Assembly (NCBI RefSeq): GCF_014640555.1
Contig: NZ_BMHE01000001.1
Location: 1-64,000, forward strand
Length of the DNA stretch: 64,000 bases
From: Paenibacillus marchantiophytorum
Lineage (GTDB): Bacteria; Bacillota; Bacilli; Paenibacillales; NBRC-103111
Direction of reading: 5' to 3'
Under the pieces are notes generated by a model, which was not told where the DNA came from, made no database searches, and was given only the letters and a program-made list of their open reading frames with translations. The position numbers and the translations under genes are program-made. Positions 14,767 through 23,791 of the stretch are shown one piece after another; the stretch's first letter is position 1; each line of letters begins with the position of its first letter.

Positions 14767-16026
14767 CTAAGCAAACTGCACCAGGTAGTAATTCTTTTTG
14801 CCGCGGCGAACAACAAGGTAAGCTTCACCTAGTTTGCCCAGATCTTTGGCAATCGCCTCAATCGTCGTCACTTTGACGCCGTTAACCGTCACAGCTCCGC
14901 TTTCGATATCCTGACGTGCTTGGCGCTTGGATGGCGCGGCACCTACGGCGATTAGCAAGTCGACGAGCGCAATATCCTCTTGTTCCAAAGTTGTGGAAGG
15001 AACATCTTTGAAAGCTTCCTCAATTTCCACACGAGAAAGATCTTGAATGTTGCCGCTGAACAAAGCTGCGGTGATGTTTAAAGCACTTTCCAGCGCTTCT
15101 CCCCCATGGACCAACTGCGTGACTTCACGAGCAAGCAGCTTCTGCGCTTCTCGCTTCTCAGGCTGCGATTTCACTTCTTCTTCCAAACGTTCGATTTCTT
15201 CATGCGATATGAAAGTGAAGTATTTGAGAAAACGAATAACATCGTTATCTGCCGTACCCAGCCAGAACTGATAGAACTGGTAAGGTGATGTTTTGCTTGC
15301 ATCCAGCCAAATCGCACCACCTTCGGTTTTGCCGAACTTTTGACCGTCGCTTTTGGTTACAAGCGGCAAGGTTACACCGTAAGCGCGTTGATCCGTTGTT
15401 TTGCCAATAAGCTCGAGTCCAGCTGTAATGTTGCCCCACTGATCGCTGCCCCCGATCTGCAGCGAACAATTCTTCGTCTCATTTAGTTTCAAGAAATCGT
15501 ACGATTGCAGGATCATATAGCTGAATTCGGTGAACGAAATCCCCTTCGTAATCCGGGAATCCACGGAATCTTTGGCCAGCATGTAGTTGACTGTAAAGTT
15601 TTTACCTACATCCCGCAAAAATTCAATGACGTTCAATGAACCCAACCAGTCATAGTTGTTAACTAGCTCAGCGCTATTCTCGATATCGTTTGAGAAGTTA
15701 AGAAAGCGGGAAAGCTGCTCTTTGATGCTTTGTGACCACGCGACGACGGTTTCCGGTCCATTCAGCGTTCTCTCATTGGCTTTACCGCTCGGATCACCAA
15801 TTAGACCTGTGCCGCCGCCAACGAGCGCAAGAGGAATATGTCCGGCCTGCTGAAAGCGTCTCAGAGTTAGAATGGGCAATAAACTCCCGATGTGCAAACT
15901 ATCCGCTGTTGGATCGAAGCCGCAATAAAGCACCACTCGCTCTTCGCTTAGCTTTTTGTCCAAGCCCTCTCGGTCCGTAATTTGGTGAAGCAGTCCACGA
16001 AACTCCAGATCTTTTAAAATTGTCAT
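14767..16026 (-). CDS. tyrS: Tyrosyl-tRNA synthetase
   Basis: A 419-residue class I aminoacyl-tRNA synthetase that charges tRNA-Tyr. Seen: Rossmann-fold N terminus with CGFDPTADSLHIGS (HIGH-like), QIGGSDQWGNITAG in the tyrosine pocket, KFGKTEGGA (the KMSKS-like loop), an alpha anticodon-binding region, and a C-terminal S4-type RNA-binding domain (about 350-415) with SKRQARQDIESGAVTVNG. This is the bacterial TyrS rather than the TyrZ type. Two ATGs lie two codons apart; that at 16026 stands 10 nt from AAGGAG and fits B. subtilis TyrS better. Expression is predicted to be controlled by the T-box upstream. Confidence 0.96.
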   Translation of the reverse strand: MTILKDLEFRGLLHQITDREGLDKKLSEERVVLYCGFDPTADSLHIGSLLPILTLRRFQQAGHIPLALVGGGTGLIGDPSGKANERTLNGPETVVAWSQSIKEQLSRFLNFSNDIENSAELVNNYDWLGSLNVIEFLRDVGKNFTVNYMLAKDSVDSRITKGISFTEFSYMILQSYDFLKLNETKNCSLQIGGSDQWGNITAGLELIGKTTDQRAYGVTLPLVTKSDGQKFGKTEGGAIWLDASKTSPYQFYQFWLGTADNDVIRFLKYFTFISHEEIERLEEEVKSQPEKREAQKLLAREVTQLVHGGEALESALNITAALFSGNIQDLSRVEIEEAFKDVPSTTLEQEDIALVDLLIAVGAAPSKRQARQDIESGAVTVNGVKVTTIEAIAKDLGKLGEAYLVVRRGKKNYYLVQFA

Positions 16027-16054
16027 GTTCATCCATCTCCTTTGTCATAAAAAA

Positions 16055-16350
16055 ATACAAAAAAAGCCTTCTCATCCACAAAGGGACGAGAAGACTTGAC
16101 TCGCGGTACCACCCTAATTAAAACAGCAGTTACGTACATCTATAACGATAAGTTCCGTGTACAGCTGACTGTTTTCACTCAAGAACCTATAACGGGGTTT
16201 AATCGGCAGACACTACTGGTGCAGCCCAATTGGCTGCAGGTTCCCATCTACTGCTCAAGACCGTAATTCACTAACCTGCAGGTACCGGTTCGCACCATCC
16301 ACCGGCTCTCTGAAAGCATCCACAAGCTACCTACTGCTGATCCATCCATG
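16055..16350 (-). promoter_or_regulatory. T-box leader of tyrS (tyrosine specifier)
   Basis: The conserved T-box sequence AGGGTGGTACCGCG is at 16115-16102. It is followed by a strong terminator (GTCTTCTCGTCCC paired with GGATGAGAAGGC, then seven T) at about 16100-16058. Upstream, the Stem I region carries a specifier loop, GTGAATTACGG, with the Tyr codon UAC at 16265-16263. Uncharged tRNA-Tyr is expected to stabilise the antiterminator and allow tyrS transcription. Confidence 0.95.
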
Positions 16351-16362
16351 CATTTGTTTCAA

Positions 16363-16392
16363 TTTATATCACAACTCTTCCATTGTTGTCAA
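16363..16392 (-). promoter_or_regulatory. Promoter of tyrS
   Basis: Read on the minus strand: -35 TTGACA (16392-16387), an 18-nt spacer and -10 TATAAA (16368-16363), just ahead of the T-box. Confidence 0.75.
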
Positions 16393-16477
16393 ACCATCTA
16401 TCATCGTTTCTTCCCTCCAGTATTACCGCAAAAGCTGCAATTATGGTATACTGTATGGGTTCATGTAAGGAGGAATA

Positions 16478-19400
16478 TTGGAACTTATGCGCAATTTTTT
16501 CGCGAAATGGAATCGACCTTGGGTGAGAACCACATTCAAAGTCACTTGGATTACTTTAAAATGGACCCTGATTAGCGCCTTTTTGGCAGGCCTATTAGGC
16601 GGATCCGCCGCATTCGGATATGTTAGCGCATTGGTCAAGAAAGACCCTGTCCGCAGCGAAGAATCGATTCGTCAGCAAATTCAGGAAAATGCCGTTACAG
16701 GCTTTGCCTATTTCAATGACGACACAGTGATTGGCCAATTGCGTACGGAAGAAGATCGACGTCTCGCTCAGCTCAATGATATCCCGCAAGTTGTTTTGGA
16801 TGCAGTCCTGTCCATTGAGGACAAAGACTTCAAAACGCATCACGGAATCGATTTCCGCGGACTTTATCGCGCTGTTAGCCAGAAGCTTCTGAATGAAGAA
16901 GTGCAAACCGGGGGCAGTACCATCACGCAGCAGCTCGCTAGACGGGTATTTCTAACATTAGACCGCGATGATGGTCGTAAAGCAAGGGAATTGCTGCTTG
17001 CCTTACGAATGGAACGTTTGATGTCCAAGGACGAAATTCTACTTGCCTATTTGAACAAAATTCCATACGGTAACGGAGCTACAGGATACAATCTGTACGG
17101 CATCAAAGCCGCCGCCAAGGGCTTATTCAACATCGACGACTTAGACAAACTGAATGTCGCTCAAGCTGCTTATCTGGCTGGACTACCGCAATCACCATCC
17201 CAGTACTCCGCCTTTACCAGCAAACCTGCATTCGATGATGAGGGTTACAAAAAAGCCGTTATACGTGAACAATTAGTCCTCAAACGGATGCTGGAAGAAA
17301 AGAAAATTACAAATGAACAATACCAAGAGGCATTGAAATTCGATCTCAAAACTTCGATGGCCCCTGCAGCTCAGAAAGCTTATACAACCTATCCTTATCT
17401 CATGATTGAGACCGAGCAGGAAGCAGCGGAAATTCTGCTTAAGATCCAGAAGCCTGAGCTCGATCCCAAGACCAACCAAGCAGCTTATAATGAAGCATTA
17501 AAAGGTGTACATACGCAGCTCTTGCGCGGCGGTTATCAAATTTATACCACCATCGACAAGACAATCTATGATTCTATGCACGAGATTTCGAGCAACGAGA
17601 AGAATTTTGCCCCTACCGATGAGAAAAAAGGCGGTATCGAGCAAGTAGGCGCCATTATGATTGATTCCAAAACCGGAGCCATCAAAGGCATGATTGAAGG
17701 CCGCAACTTCTTTGATGAACAGCTCAATCACGCCACACAGGCGTATAGACAACCGGGATCAACGATGAAACCTATCGCCGCTTATATCCCTGCTTTAGAA
17801 AAAGGCGTCATTCAACCAGCAAGCATCGTGGATGATATCCCAATTATTCTTAAGGATGGTGTCAAAGGCTTCCATCTCCCAGAGAACTGGGATCACAAAT
17901 TCCATGGTCTTATGACCGCTCGGAGAGCCTTGAACCAGTCCTATAACATCCCTGCTATTGACATCTTCCTGAACAAAGTCGGCATTAATAATGCTTGGGA
18001 TTTCGCCAAAAAGCTGGGGATTACATCGATCCAAAAAGAAGATTACTATGCACAAACGGGCGTAATCGGAGGTTTAAGCCGCGGTACATCGGTCAAAGAA
18101 CTAACCGGCGCTTATGCATCCATTCCGAATAAAGGCGTTTATAATGAAACCTTTATGATTCGTGAAATTAAAGATTCCAATGGCAAGATCATTTATAGCC
18201 ATGATCAGAAGCCTGCACAAGTCTACTCACCACAAAGCGCATATCTGATTACGGATATGATGAAAACGGTCATTAGCCAAGGTACGGCGACTGACCTAAT
18301 GAAAAATTATAAATCCTATGGCAAAATTGAAATTTCCGGCAAAACAGGTTCTACACAAGACGATGCCGATGCTTGGTTCATGGGATTCACCCCAGACATC
18401 ACAGTTGGTGTGTGGATTGGTTACGATCAACCCATTAATAAATTGTCATCGTCGACGAAATCAACGCAAGCGCATCAAACGTATCACGCCAAAGACATAT
18501 GGGCGCTGATTATGAACAGGACAATTGAGCAAAAGCCAGAGCTCTTCCCAAACAAAACATTTGCCAAACCTGACGGTATCGTCTCGGCAACGGTCTCCAG
18601 CTTATCGGGGAAACTGCCAAGCGAGTTAACATCCGGTTCGGACCATCAAGTTACCGATATTTTCAACAAGAAGTTCGTCCCAACGGAAGTTGACAATGTG
18701 ATGGTCAAAATGAAGATCAGCTCCTATAATAGTTTAAATTACATGGCGCAAGACGCAACGCCAGCCGATTTCGTTCAAGAAAAAACGGTCATCAAACGCC
18801 AAAAATCAATCAGCCAGTTGCTGAAAGAAATCCAAGATGCAATGAGCAAACTGCCTGAGAAGAGCAGAAAGCCCATTGATAATTACAAACCTACTGATTA
18901 CGATGACGATGCGCCATCTGAAGTCGATCCACGGGTTGACGACGGCAAAGAGCCAACCGCACCAACGAATGTGGCTGTGACGAAGTCCGGAGACACTGCG
19001 ACGATCACCTTCACACCAAGTGCCAACGCGGATCTGGTTGGCTATCGGATCTATCGCTCCGATAATCGTGGCAAGTTCCAACTCATTGGCGGCAAAGTCG
19101 TCTTGGCTGGTGAAGAAGCGAAGTTTACCGATCATATCCCAGCTTCCAGCTTAATGGGCTATTACATCACTGCCGTCGATGTTGTCGGCAAAGAGTCGCA
19201 AGCGAGCCGTTCCTCCTATACAGACGGAAGTTCCTTGGACTCCTTGTTCGTTCCTCCTGCAGACGGCAATGAGATTCCAGGCAGCACCAACCCGCCTAAC
19301 GGTGGTACAGGTGAGACTAATACAGGGAACGGAACTGGTACTGGAACTGGTACTGGGAACGGAAATGGAAACAGCAGCAGCCCAAGTCCTACAGCCAAAG

Positions 19401-19672
19401 ATGCTCCTACTGCGCCATCGGGTCTTAAAGCCAAAGTTGACGGCGCCGGCATTGTTCTAAACTGGAAAGCCAATCCAACCAAGGATAAAGTAAAGAAGTA
19501 TAACGTTTATTTTAGCGACAAAGAAAAAGGCACCTTCACGAAGCTTGGTTCTGTCGATAACGCAACAGAGTTTCACTACTACGCGGCCGCTTACAACGGA
19601 TATTACAAAGTTAGCGCTGTGAGTGATGCAGGCGAATCGAAACCATCAGCAGCCATTGCTTTTAATAATTAA
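16478..19672 (+). CDS. Class A penicillin-binding protein (PBP1A-like) with two FN3 domains
   Basis: A 1064-residue bifunctional cell-wall polymerase. Seen: cytoplasmic tail and one transmembrane anchor (about 25-50); GT51 transglycosylase with EDKDFKTHHGIDFRG and GGSTITQQLARR; transpeptidase with the active-site STMK in RQPGSTMKPIAAY, SYN in NQSYNIPA, and KTGS in SGKTGSTQDD. The C terminus adds two fibronectin type III-like domains (about 825-915 and 980-1060) joined by a Gly/Thr/Asn/Ser linker, unlike E. coli PBP1A but common in Paenibacillaceae. Start is ambiguous: TTG at 16478 is 4 nt from GGAGG and ATG at 16487 is 13 nt away. Confidence 0.93.
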   Translation: MELMRNFFAKWNRPWVRTTFKVTWITLKWTLISAFLAGLLGGSAAFGYVSALVKKDPVRSEESIRQQIQENAVTGFAYFNDDTVIGQLRTEEDRRLAQLNDIPQVVLDAVLSIEDKDFKTHHGIDFRGLYRAVSQKLLNEEVQTGGSTITQQLARRVFLTLDRDDGRKARELLLALRMERLMSKDEILLAYLNKIPYGNGATGYNLYGIKAAAKGLFNIDDLDKLNVAQAAYLAGLPQSPSQYSAFTSKPAFDDEGYKKAVIREQLVLKRMLEEKKITNEQYQEALKFDLKTSMAPAAQKAYTTYPYLMIETEQEAAEILLKIQKPELDPKTNQAAYNEALKGVHTQLLRGGYQIYTTIDKTIYDSMHEISSNEKNFAPTDEKKGGIEQVGAIMIDSKTGAIKGMIEGRNFFDEQLNHATQAYRQPGSTMKPIAAYIPALEKGVIQPASIVDDIPIILKDGVKGFHLPENWDHKFHGLMTARRALNQSYNIPAIDIFLNKVGINNAWDFAKKLGITSIQKEDYYAQTGVIGGLSRGTSVKELTGAYASIPNKGVYNETFMIREIKDSNGKIIYSHDQKPAQVYSPQSAYLITDMMKTVISQGTATDLMKNYKSYGKIEISGKTGSTQDDADAWFMGFTPDITVGVWIGYDQPINKLSSSTKSTQAHQTYHAKDIWALIMNRTIEQKPELFPNKTFAKPDGIVSATVSSLSGKLPSELTSGSDHQVTDIFNKKFVPTEVDNVMVKMKISSYNSLNYMAQDATPADFVQEKTVIKRQKSISQLLKEIQDAMSKLPEKSRKPIDNYKPTDYDDDAPSEVDPRVDDGKEPTAPTNVAVTKSGDTATITFTPSANADLVGYRIYRSDNRGKFQLIGGKVVLAGEEAKFTDHIPASSLMGYYITAVDVVGKESQASRSSYTDGSSLDSLFVPPADGNEIPGSTNPPNGGTGETNTGNGTGTGTGTGNGNGNSSSPSPTAKDAPTAPSGLKAKVDGAGIVLNWKANPTKDKVKKYNVYFSDKEKGTFTKLGSVDNATEFHYYAAAYNGYYKVSAVSDAGESKPSAAIAFNN

Positions 19673-19677
19673 AATCA

Positions 19678-19714
19678 GGAAGAAGATCCGGTTGTTGCCG
19701 GATCTTCTTTTTTT
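19678..19714 (+). terminator. Terminator of the PBP gene
   Basis: GAAGATCCGG and CCGGATCTTC form a 10-bp stem followed by seven T residues. Confidence 0.9.
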
Positions 19715-19771
19715 GATTGCACTGAGAGCAAGATAGCTAAAGAGAAGCCAGCTGTTGGCATCGCTCTAAAA

Positions 19772-19821
19772 CGACAAAAGCCTCCACACACCAAGTACTG
19801 GTGCAAGGAGGCTTTCCTATG
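19772..19821 (-). terminator. Terminator of acsA
   Basis: On the minus strand AAAGCCTCC pairs with GGAGGCTTT, with an inner CACCA/TGGTG stem, followed by a short T stretch. Confidence 0.8.
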
Positions 19822-19829
19822 TCGTTAAC

Positions 19830-21554
19830 TTAATCTTCGATTGTCGATAGATCACCTGTCGGAAGATTGAGCTCCCAAGCTTTAAGCACACGACGCATAA
19901 TTTTACCACTGCGTGTTTTTGGCAGCTTGTCTTTGAATTCAATTTCGCGAGGCGCCGCGTGAGCAGACAGCCCCTCTTTGACAAACTTGGAGATATCCGC
20001 TTTCAGCTCATCGGACGGCGTGAAGCCTTCGCGAAGCGCGATAAACGCTTTGATAATTTCTCCACGCATAGGGTCAGGCTTACCAATAACACCTGCTTCA
20101 GCAACTGCCGGATGCTCCACCAGCTTGCTTTCCACCTCGAAAGGACCTACACGCTCTCCGGCTGTGTTAATCACGTCATCTACTCGGCCTTGGAACCAGA
20201 AGTAGCCTTCTTCATCCTGATAAGCGGAATCACCTGATACGTACCAGCCCGTCAAACGGAAATACTCTTCATATTTAGATGGGTTATTCCAAATTTTGCG
20301 CATCATGGACGGCCAAGGTGTTTTGATCGCCAGATTCCCCATCCGATTAGGAGGCAGCACATTGCCAGCATCATCGATAATAGCGGCTTCAACACCTGGA
20401 ATTGGACGGCCCATGGAACCAGGCTTAATCGTCATTGCAGGGTAGTTACAAATTAACTGACCCCCTGTTTCGGTCATCCACCATGTATCATGAATACGTT
20501 GGTTGTATACTTTCAAGCCCCAACGAACCACTTCTGGATTTAACGGCTCCCCTACGCTGAGCACATGGCGAAGCGAAGAAAGATCGTAGCCAGCAACAAC
20601 ATCATCGCCTGCGCCCATCAACATCCGGAAGGCTGTTGGTGCACTATACCAGACAGTAACTTTATATTTCTGAAGCGTCGTGTACCAGTCTTGCGGACTG
20701 AATCGTCCGCCCCGAATGACGTTCGTGGCGCCATTCAACCATGGGGCAAAGATCCCGTAAGAGGTTCCTGTTACCCACCCTGGATCCGCTGTACACCAGT
20801 AAATATCGTCTTCTTTAAGATCCAATACAATTTGACCTGTATAATAGTGTTGTATCATCGCGTTCTGAACGTGGAAAACGCCTTTGGGTTTACCCGTTGA
20901 TCCAGACGTGTAATGAATGATCAAGCCGTCTTCGCGATCCAACCATTCGATATCCAAATCCGTTGAAGCATTGGCCATCTCTTTGTGGAAGTCAACTTGA
21001 CCTTCCGCCAGTTCAACGTCTTCGCCGACCACGATGACATGTTTCAAATGAGGAAGATCGTTGTAAGGAACACGTGAAAGCAAGCTTGGTGTCGTAATAA
21101 TCGCGACAGCTTCACTATCTTCCAGACGATCTCTTACCGCTGTTTCCATGAAAGCTTCAAACAATGGACCGACGACAGCCCCGATCTTCAACGTCCCGAG
21201 CAAAGCGTAATAAAGTTCCGGCGTCCGAGGCATGAAAATGAAGACGCGCTCGCCTTTGGCAACGCCAAGTCCGCGAAGCACATTGCCAAATTGATTGGAT
21301 TTGGCTTTCATTTGACCAAAAGTAACGGCTTCTTCCCTCGTATTATCACTGTAGTAAAGTGCGACTTTATCCTTTTTGGATGACTCTGCATGGCGGTCAA
21401 TAGCTTCATAGGCCATGTTTACTTTGCCAGTTTCATACCATGAAAAACTTTTCTCGATGTCTTTCCAGTCAAATGATGCATGTGTTTGTTCGTAATTTTC
21501 CATGTTTGGGTTAGGGGATACAGCTTCAATGAGTTCTACTTTCATTTGCTCCAT
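19830..21554 (-). CDS. acsA: Acetyl-CoA synthetase
   Basis: A 574-residue AMP-forming ligase: acetate + ATP + CoA to acetyl-CoA. Seen: the P-loop YTSGSTGKPKG, WWMTETGG (A5 motif), YVSGDSAYQDEEGYFWFQGR with the hinge Asp, and the C-terminal PKTRSGKIMRR whose second Lys is the acetylation site targeted by AcuA in B. subtilis. The length equals the B. subtilis enzyme. The divergent acuA-acuC genes encode the matching acetylase and deacetylase, so activity is probably set by reversible acetylation. A cre-like site lies between its ribosome binding site and promoter region. Confidence 0.96.
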   Translation of the reverse strand: MEQMKVELIEAVSPNPNMENYEQTHASFDWKDIEKSFSWYETGKVNMAYEAIDRHAESSKKDKVALYYSDNTREEAVTFGQMKAKSNQFGNVLRGLGVAKGERVFIFMPRTPELYYALLGTLKIGAVVGPLFEAFMETAVRDRLEDSEAVAIITTPSLLSRVPYNDLPHLKHVIVVGEDVELAEGQVDFHKEMANASTDLDIEWLDREDGLIIHYTSGSTGKPKGVFHVQNAMIQHYYTGQIVLDLKEDDIYWCTADPGWVTGTSYGIFAPWLNGATNVIRGGRFSPQDWYTTLQKYKVTVWYSAPTAFRMLMGAGDDVVAGYDLSSLRHVLSVGEPLNPEVVRWGLKVYNQRIHDTWWMTETGGQLICNYPAMTIKPGSMGRPIPGVEAAIIDDAGNVLPPNRMGNLAIKTPWPSMMRKIWNNPSKYEEYFRLTGWYVSGDSAYQDEEGYFWFQGRVDDVINTAGERVGPFEVESKLVEHPAVAEAGVIGKPDPMRGEIIKAFIALREGFTPSDELKADISKFVKEGLSAHAAPREIEFKDKLPKTRSGKIMRRVLKAWELNLPTGDLSTIED

Positions 21555-21575
21555 GTACGAAAAACCCTCCTCACG

Positions 21576-21591
21576 TGATAAACCGCTTTCA
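21576..21591. promoter_or_regulatory. Candidate cre (CcpA) site upstream of acsA
   Basis: Read on the minus strand, TGAAAGCGGTTTATCA fits the catabolite-responsive element well in the left half and loosely in the right. Its place just upstream of the acsA ribosome binding site resembles the roadblock cre of B. subtilis acsA. CcpA itself is encoded at 24581-25588. Confidence 0.55.
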
Positions 21592-21776
21592 TTTTACTGA
21601 TGTATTTGAGCAAAATGTGATCGATTTTTGACATATTCTATTATATCATACTGATTATTTTTCGCATACGTAAAAATTCGACTTTAAATCCCCCATAAAA
21701 TTTGGTATAAGTTTACTATGACCTAAGGGAAAAGGAAACATCCATCATGCTGTTTTTCAAAAGGAGAGCTAAAGTT

Positions 21777-22415
21777 ATGCAGCATATCAAAATCTACCAC
21801 TCACACAGCTTGCAAGCCGCTCCTGATCAACCAGAGATCATCATTGAAGGACCTGTTTCGGCAGATCGCTTGCAGGATCTCTCCATGCACAACAAATTGG
21901 ACGCTTTTCGCCGACCCAAAGAGCAGCTAGAGGCCTTAATCGAAATCGCACAATTGCCAGAAGGACGTATAATAATTGCAAGGGATGCCTCCACTATCGT
22001 GGGCTATGTCACCTTCCATTATCCGGATGAGATTGAGCGCTGGTCGCAAGGTCATATGCAGGATTTGATAGAATTAGGCGCTATTGAAGTCGCTGATGAC
22101 TATCGAGCTGTTGGCTTGGGTAAAAAGATGATTCGCCTTGCCTTTGCGGGAGATCAAATGGAGAATATCATCTGTTTTACAACCGAGTACTATTGGCATT
22201 GGGACTTGGAGACAAGCAAGCTAACCGTCTGGGAATATCGTCAGATGATGGAAAAATTAATGAAAAGCGTCGACATGATTTGGTTCGCAACAGATGATCC
22301 TGAAATCTGCTCGCATCCGGCCAACTGCCTGATGGTGCGAATTGGCAAGCAGGTGCCTATTTCTTCGCAGGAGCAATTCGATCGCATTCGCTTCCAACAA
22401 CGATTCATGTATTAG
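21777..22415 (+). CDS. acuA: Acetoin utilisation protein AcuA (GNAT acetyltransferase)
   Basis: A 212-residue GNAT protein that in B. subtilis acetylates and inactivates AcsA. Seen: IIIEGPVS, EGRIIIARDASTIVGYVTFHYP, ERWSQGHMQDLIELGAIEVADDYR, the acetyl-CoA-binding VGLGKKMI, TTEYYWHWDL, and the conserved C-terminal FDRIRFQQRFMY. The match to B. subtilis AcuA runs end to end. The start at 21777 gives the family N terminus and is 10 nt from AAAGGAG; an earlier ATG at 21747 also has a weak site. It is divergent from acsA, 86 nt before acuC. Confidence 0.94.
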   Translation: MQHIKIYHSHSLQAAPDQPEIIIEGPVSADRLQDLSMHNKLDAFRRPKEQLEALIEIAQLPEGRIIIARDASTIVGYVTFHYPDEIERWSQGHMQDLIELGAIEVADDYRAVGLGKKMIRLAFAGDQMENIICFTTEYYWHWDLETSKLTVWEYRQMMEKLMKSVDMIWFATDDPEICSHPANCLMVRIGKQVPISSQEQFDRIRFQQRFMY

Positions 22416-22501
22416 TTAGTTTTTGATATTCGTTTCTGAGCAATCAAGGGATATGTAGGGCTTCAAGCGAGATTGTTAGCCAATTCGGGGGAATTTGGGA
22501 T

Positions 22502-23689
22502 ATGAACAAGAAGGCATCCAGTCCAGTCTTTATTTATGATGAGGAAGAAATTGCTTATAAATTCAATGAAGACCATCCGTTCAATCAAGATCGTTTGACG
22601 ATGACGGTTGATCTGCTGCGCAAGGCAGGCGCTCTGCCGGACCGCGCTATTCGGAAGCCTCGTCCCGCCACGGATAACGAGCTATTGCGGGTTCATTCAC
22701 AAGCCTATATCGATGCTGTGAAAGGACTTAGCTGTCCCGTGCCGGAGGAACGCTTCGTCCAGGCAGCGTCGCGCTTTGGACTAGATACCGATGACACGCC
22801 CTATTTTGCCGGGATGCATGACATCACGGCTGAGGTTGTTGGAGGTTCCATCACCGCAGTCGACTTGGTGATGTCCGGTGCAGCCCCGCACGCCCTCCAC
22901 CTGGGCGGCGGCTTGCACCACGCCCTGCAAAGCAAGGGCGCAGGCTTCTGCGTGTACAATGACGCCTCAGCGGCCATTGCTCACGCTCAAGAGACGTACG
23001 GCGCGAAGGTGCTGTACGTCGACACGGATGTGCATCATGGGGATGGCGTGCAGTGGACCTTCTACGCCGATCCCCTGGTATGCACGCTGTCCATTCATGA
23101 GACGGGGAAATTTCTATTCCCCGGCACAGGAGCCGTGAACGAACGCGGTGAAGGCGACGCGTTCGGCACAAACATCAACATCCCGGTGGAGCCCTACACC
23201 GAGGACGACTCCTGGCTGGAATGCTTCAGCGAGGTTCTCACCGCGACCATCGCCCGCTTCCAGCCGGACATCATTATTTCGCAGCATGGCTGCGACGCCC
23301 ATGCGCTGGACCCTCTCGCGCATGTCCACTGTTCCATGCGCGTGTACAAGGCTATGCCCGAGCTGATCCACGCCCTTGCGCACCAATGGTGCGCAGGGCG
23401 GTGGGTCGCGCTCGGCGGCGGCGGGTACGACATCTGGCGCGTCGTACCGCGGGCCTGGAGCCTGCTCTGGCTCGTCATGAGCGAGCAGGCTCACTTAGAC
23501 CAGCTGGAGGCGCAGCCGCAGCTGGCGCTCCCTCAGACGTGGCTGGACGCCTGGCAGAGCAAGAGCCCTGTCCATCTGCCTGCGACATGGCTGGACCCTG
23601 TTGAGGACTGGGCGCCGATTCCAAGGCGCGAAGCGATCGCCGAGAAGAACCGGCATACCAAAGAGTTAGCCATGATGTATTTGAAATAA
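22502..23689 (+). CDS. acuC: AcuC, histone deacetylase-family AcsA deacetylase
   Basis: A 395-residue class I/II HDAC-like, Zn-dependent deacetylase that reactivates acetylated AcsA in B. subtilis. Seen: HPFNQDRL, LHLGGGLHHA with the catalytic His pair, GFCVYNDASAAI, the metal-binding DTDVHHGDGVQ, ISQHGCDAH with the second metal Asp, and GGGGYD near the end. acuB, found between acuA and acuC in B. subtilis, is missing here; the 86-nt gap holds nothing. From about 22860 to 23620 the gene is notably GC-rich compared with its own 5' third and its neighbours, giving long spurious frames on other strands. Confidence 0.93.
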   Translation: MNKKASSPVFIYDEEEIAYKFNEDHPFNQDRLTMTVDLLRKAGALPDRAIRKPRPATDNELLRVHSQAYIDAVKGLSCPVPEERFVQAASRFGLDTDDTPYFAGMHDITAEVVGGSITAVDLVMSGAAPHALHLGGGLHHALQSKGAGFCVYNDASAAIAHAQETYGAKVLYVDTDVHHGDGVQWTFYADPLVCTLSIHETGKFLFPGTGAVNERGEGDAFGTNINIPVEPYTEDDSWLECFSEVLTATIARFQPDIIISQHGCDAHALDPLAHVHCSMRVYKAMPELIHALAHQWCAGRWVALGGGGYDIWRVVPRAWSLLWLVMSEQAHLDQLEAQPQLALPQTWLDAWQSKSPVHLPATWLDPVEDWAPIPRREAIAEKNRHTKELAMMYLK

Positions 23690-23701
23690 TAGGCGCGAAA
23701 G

Positions 23702-23747
23702 TCAAAAGCTCAGAACCAGCCAATAAGGCGAGTTCTGAGCTTTTGAT
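23702..23747. terminator. Bidirectional terminator between acuC and mtnN
   Basis: TCAAAAGCTCAGAAC pairs perfectly with GTTCTGAGCTTTTGA across a 16-nt loop. Confidence 0.85.
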
Positions 23748-23791
23748 CTACATACAGTATTGCCAAGCTTTTAATTTTGCCACTTCTATCT

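Noticed and set aside
16500-16640. Short minus-strand frames opposite the PBP and other long genes
   Set aside because: They lie entirely within well-supported genes and have no ribosome binding sites or recognisable domains.
19310-19380. Short GGAACTGGTACT-type tandem repeats as a possible CRISPR or microsatellite locus
   Set aside because: They lie in frame in the PBP gene and encode the Gly/Thr/Asn linker between FN3 domains. No CRISPR array was seen anywhere in the window.
22851-23610. Long open frames on several other strands and frames across acuC
   Set aside because: They arise from the high GC content of this part of acuC; the acuC frame has all HDAC-family motifs and the others have no ribosome binding sites or recognisable domains.
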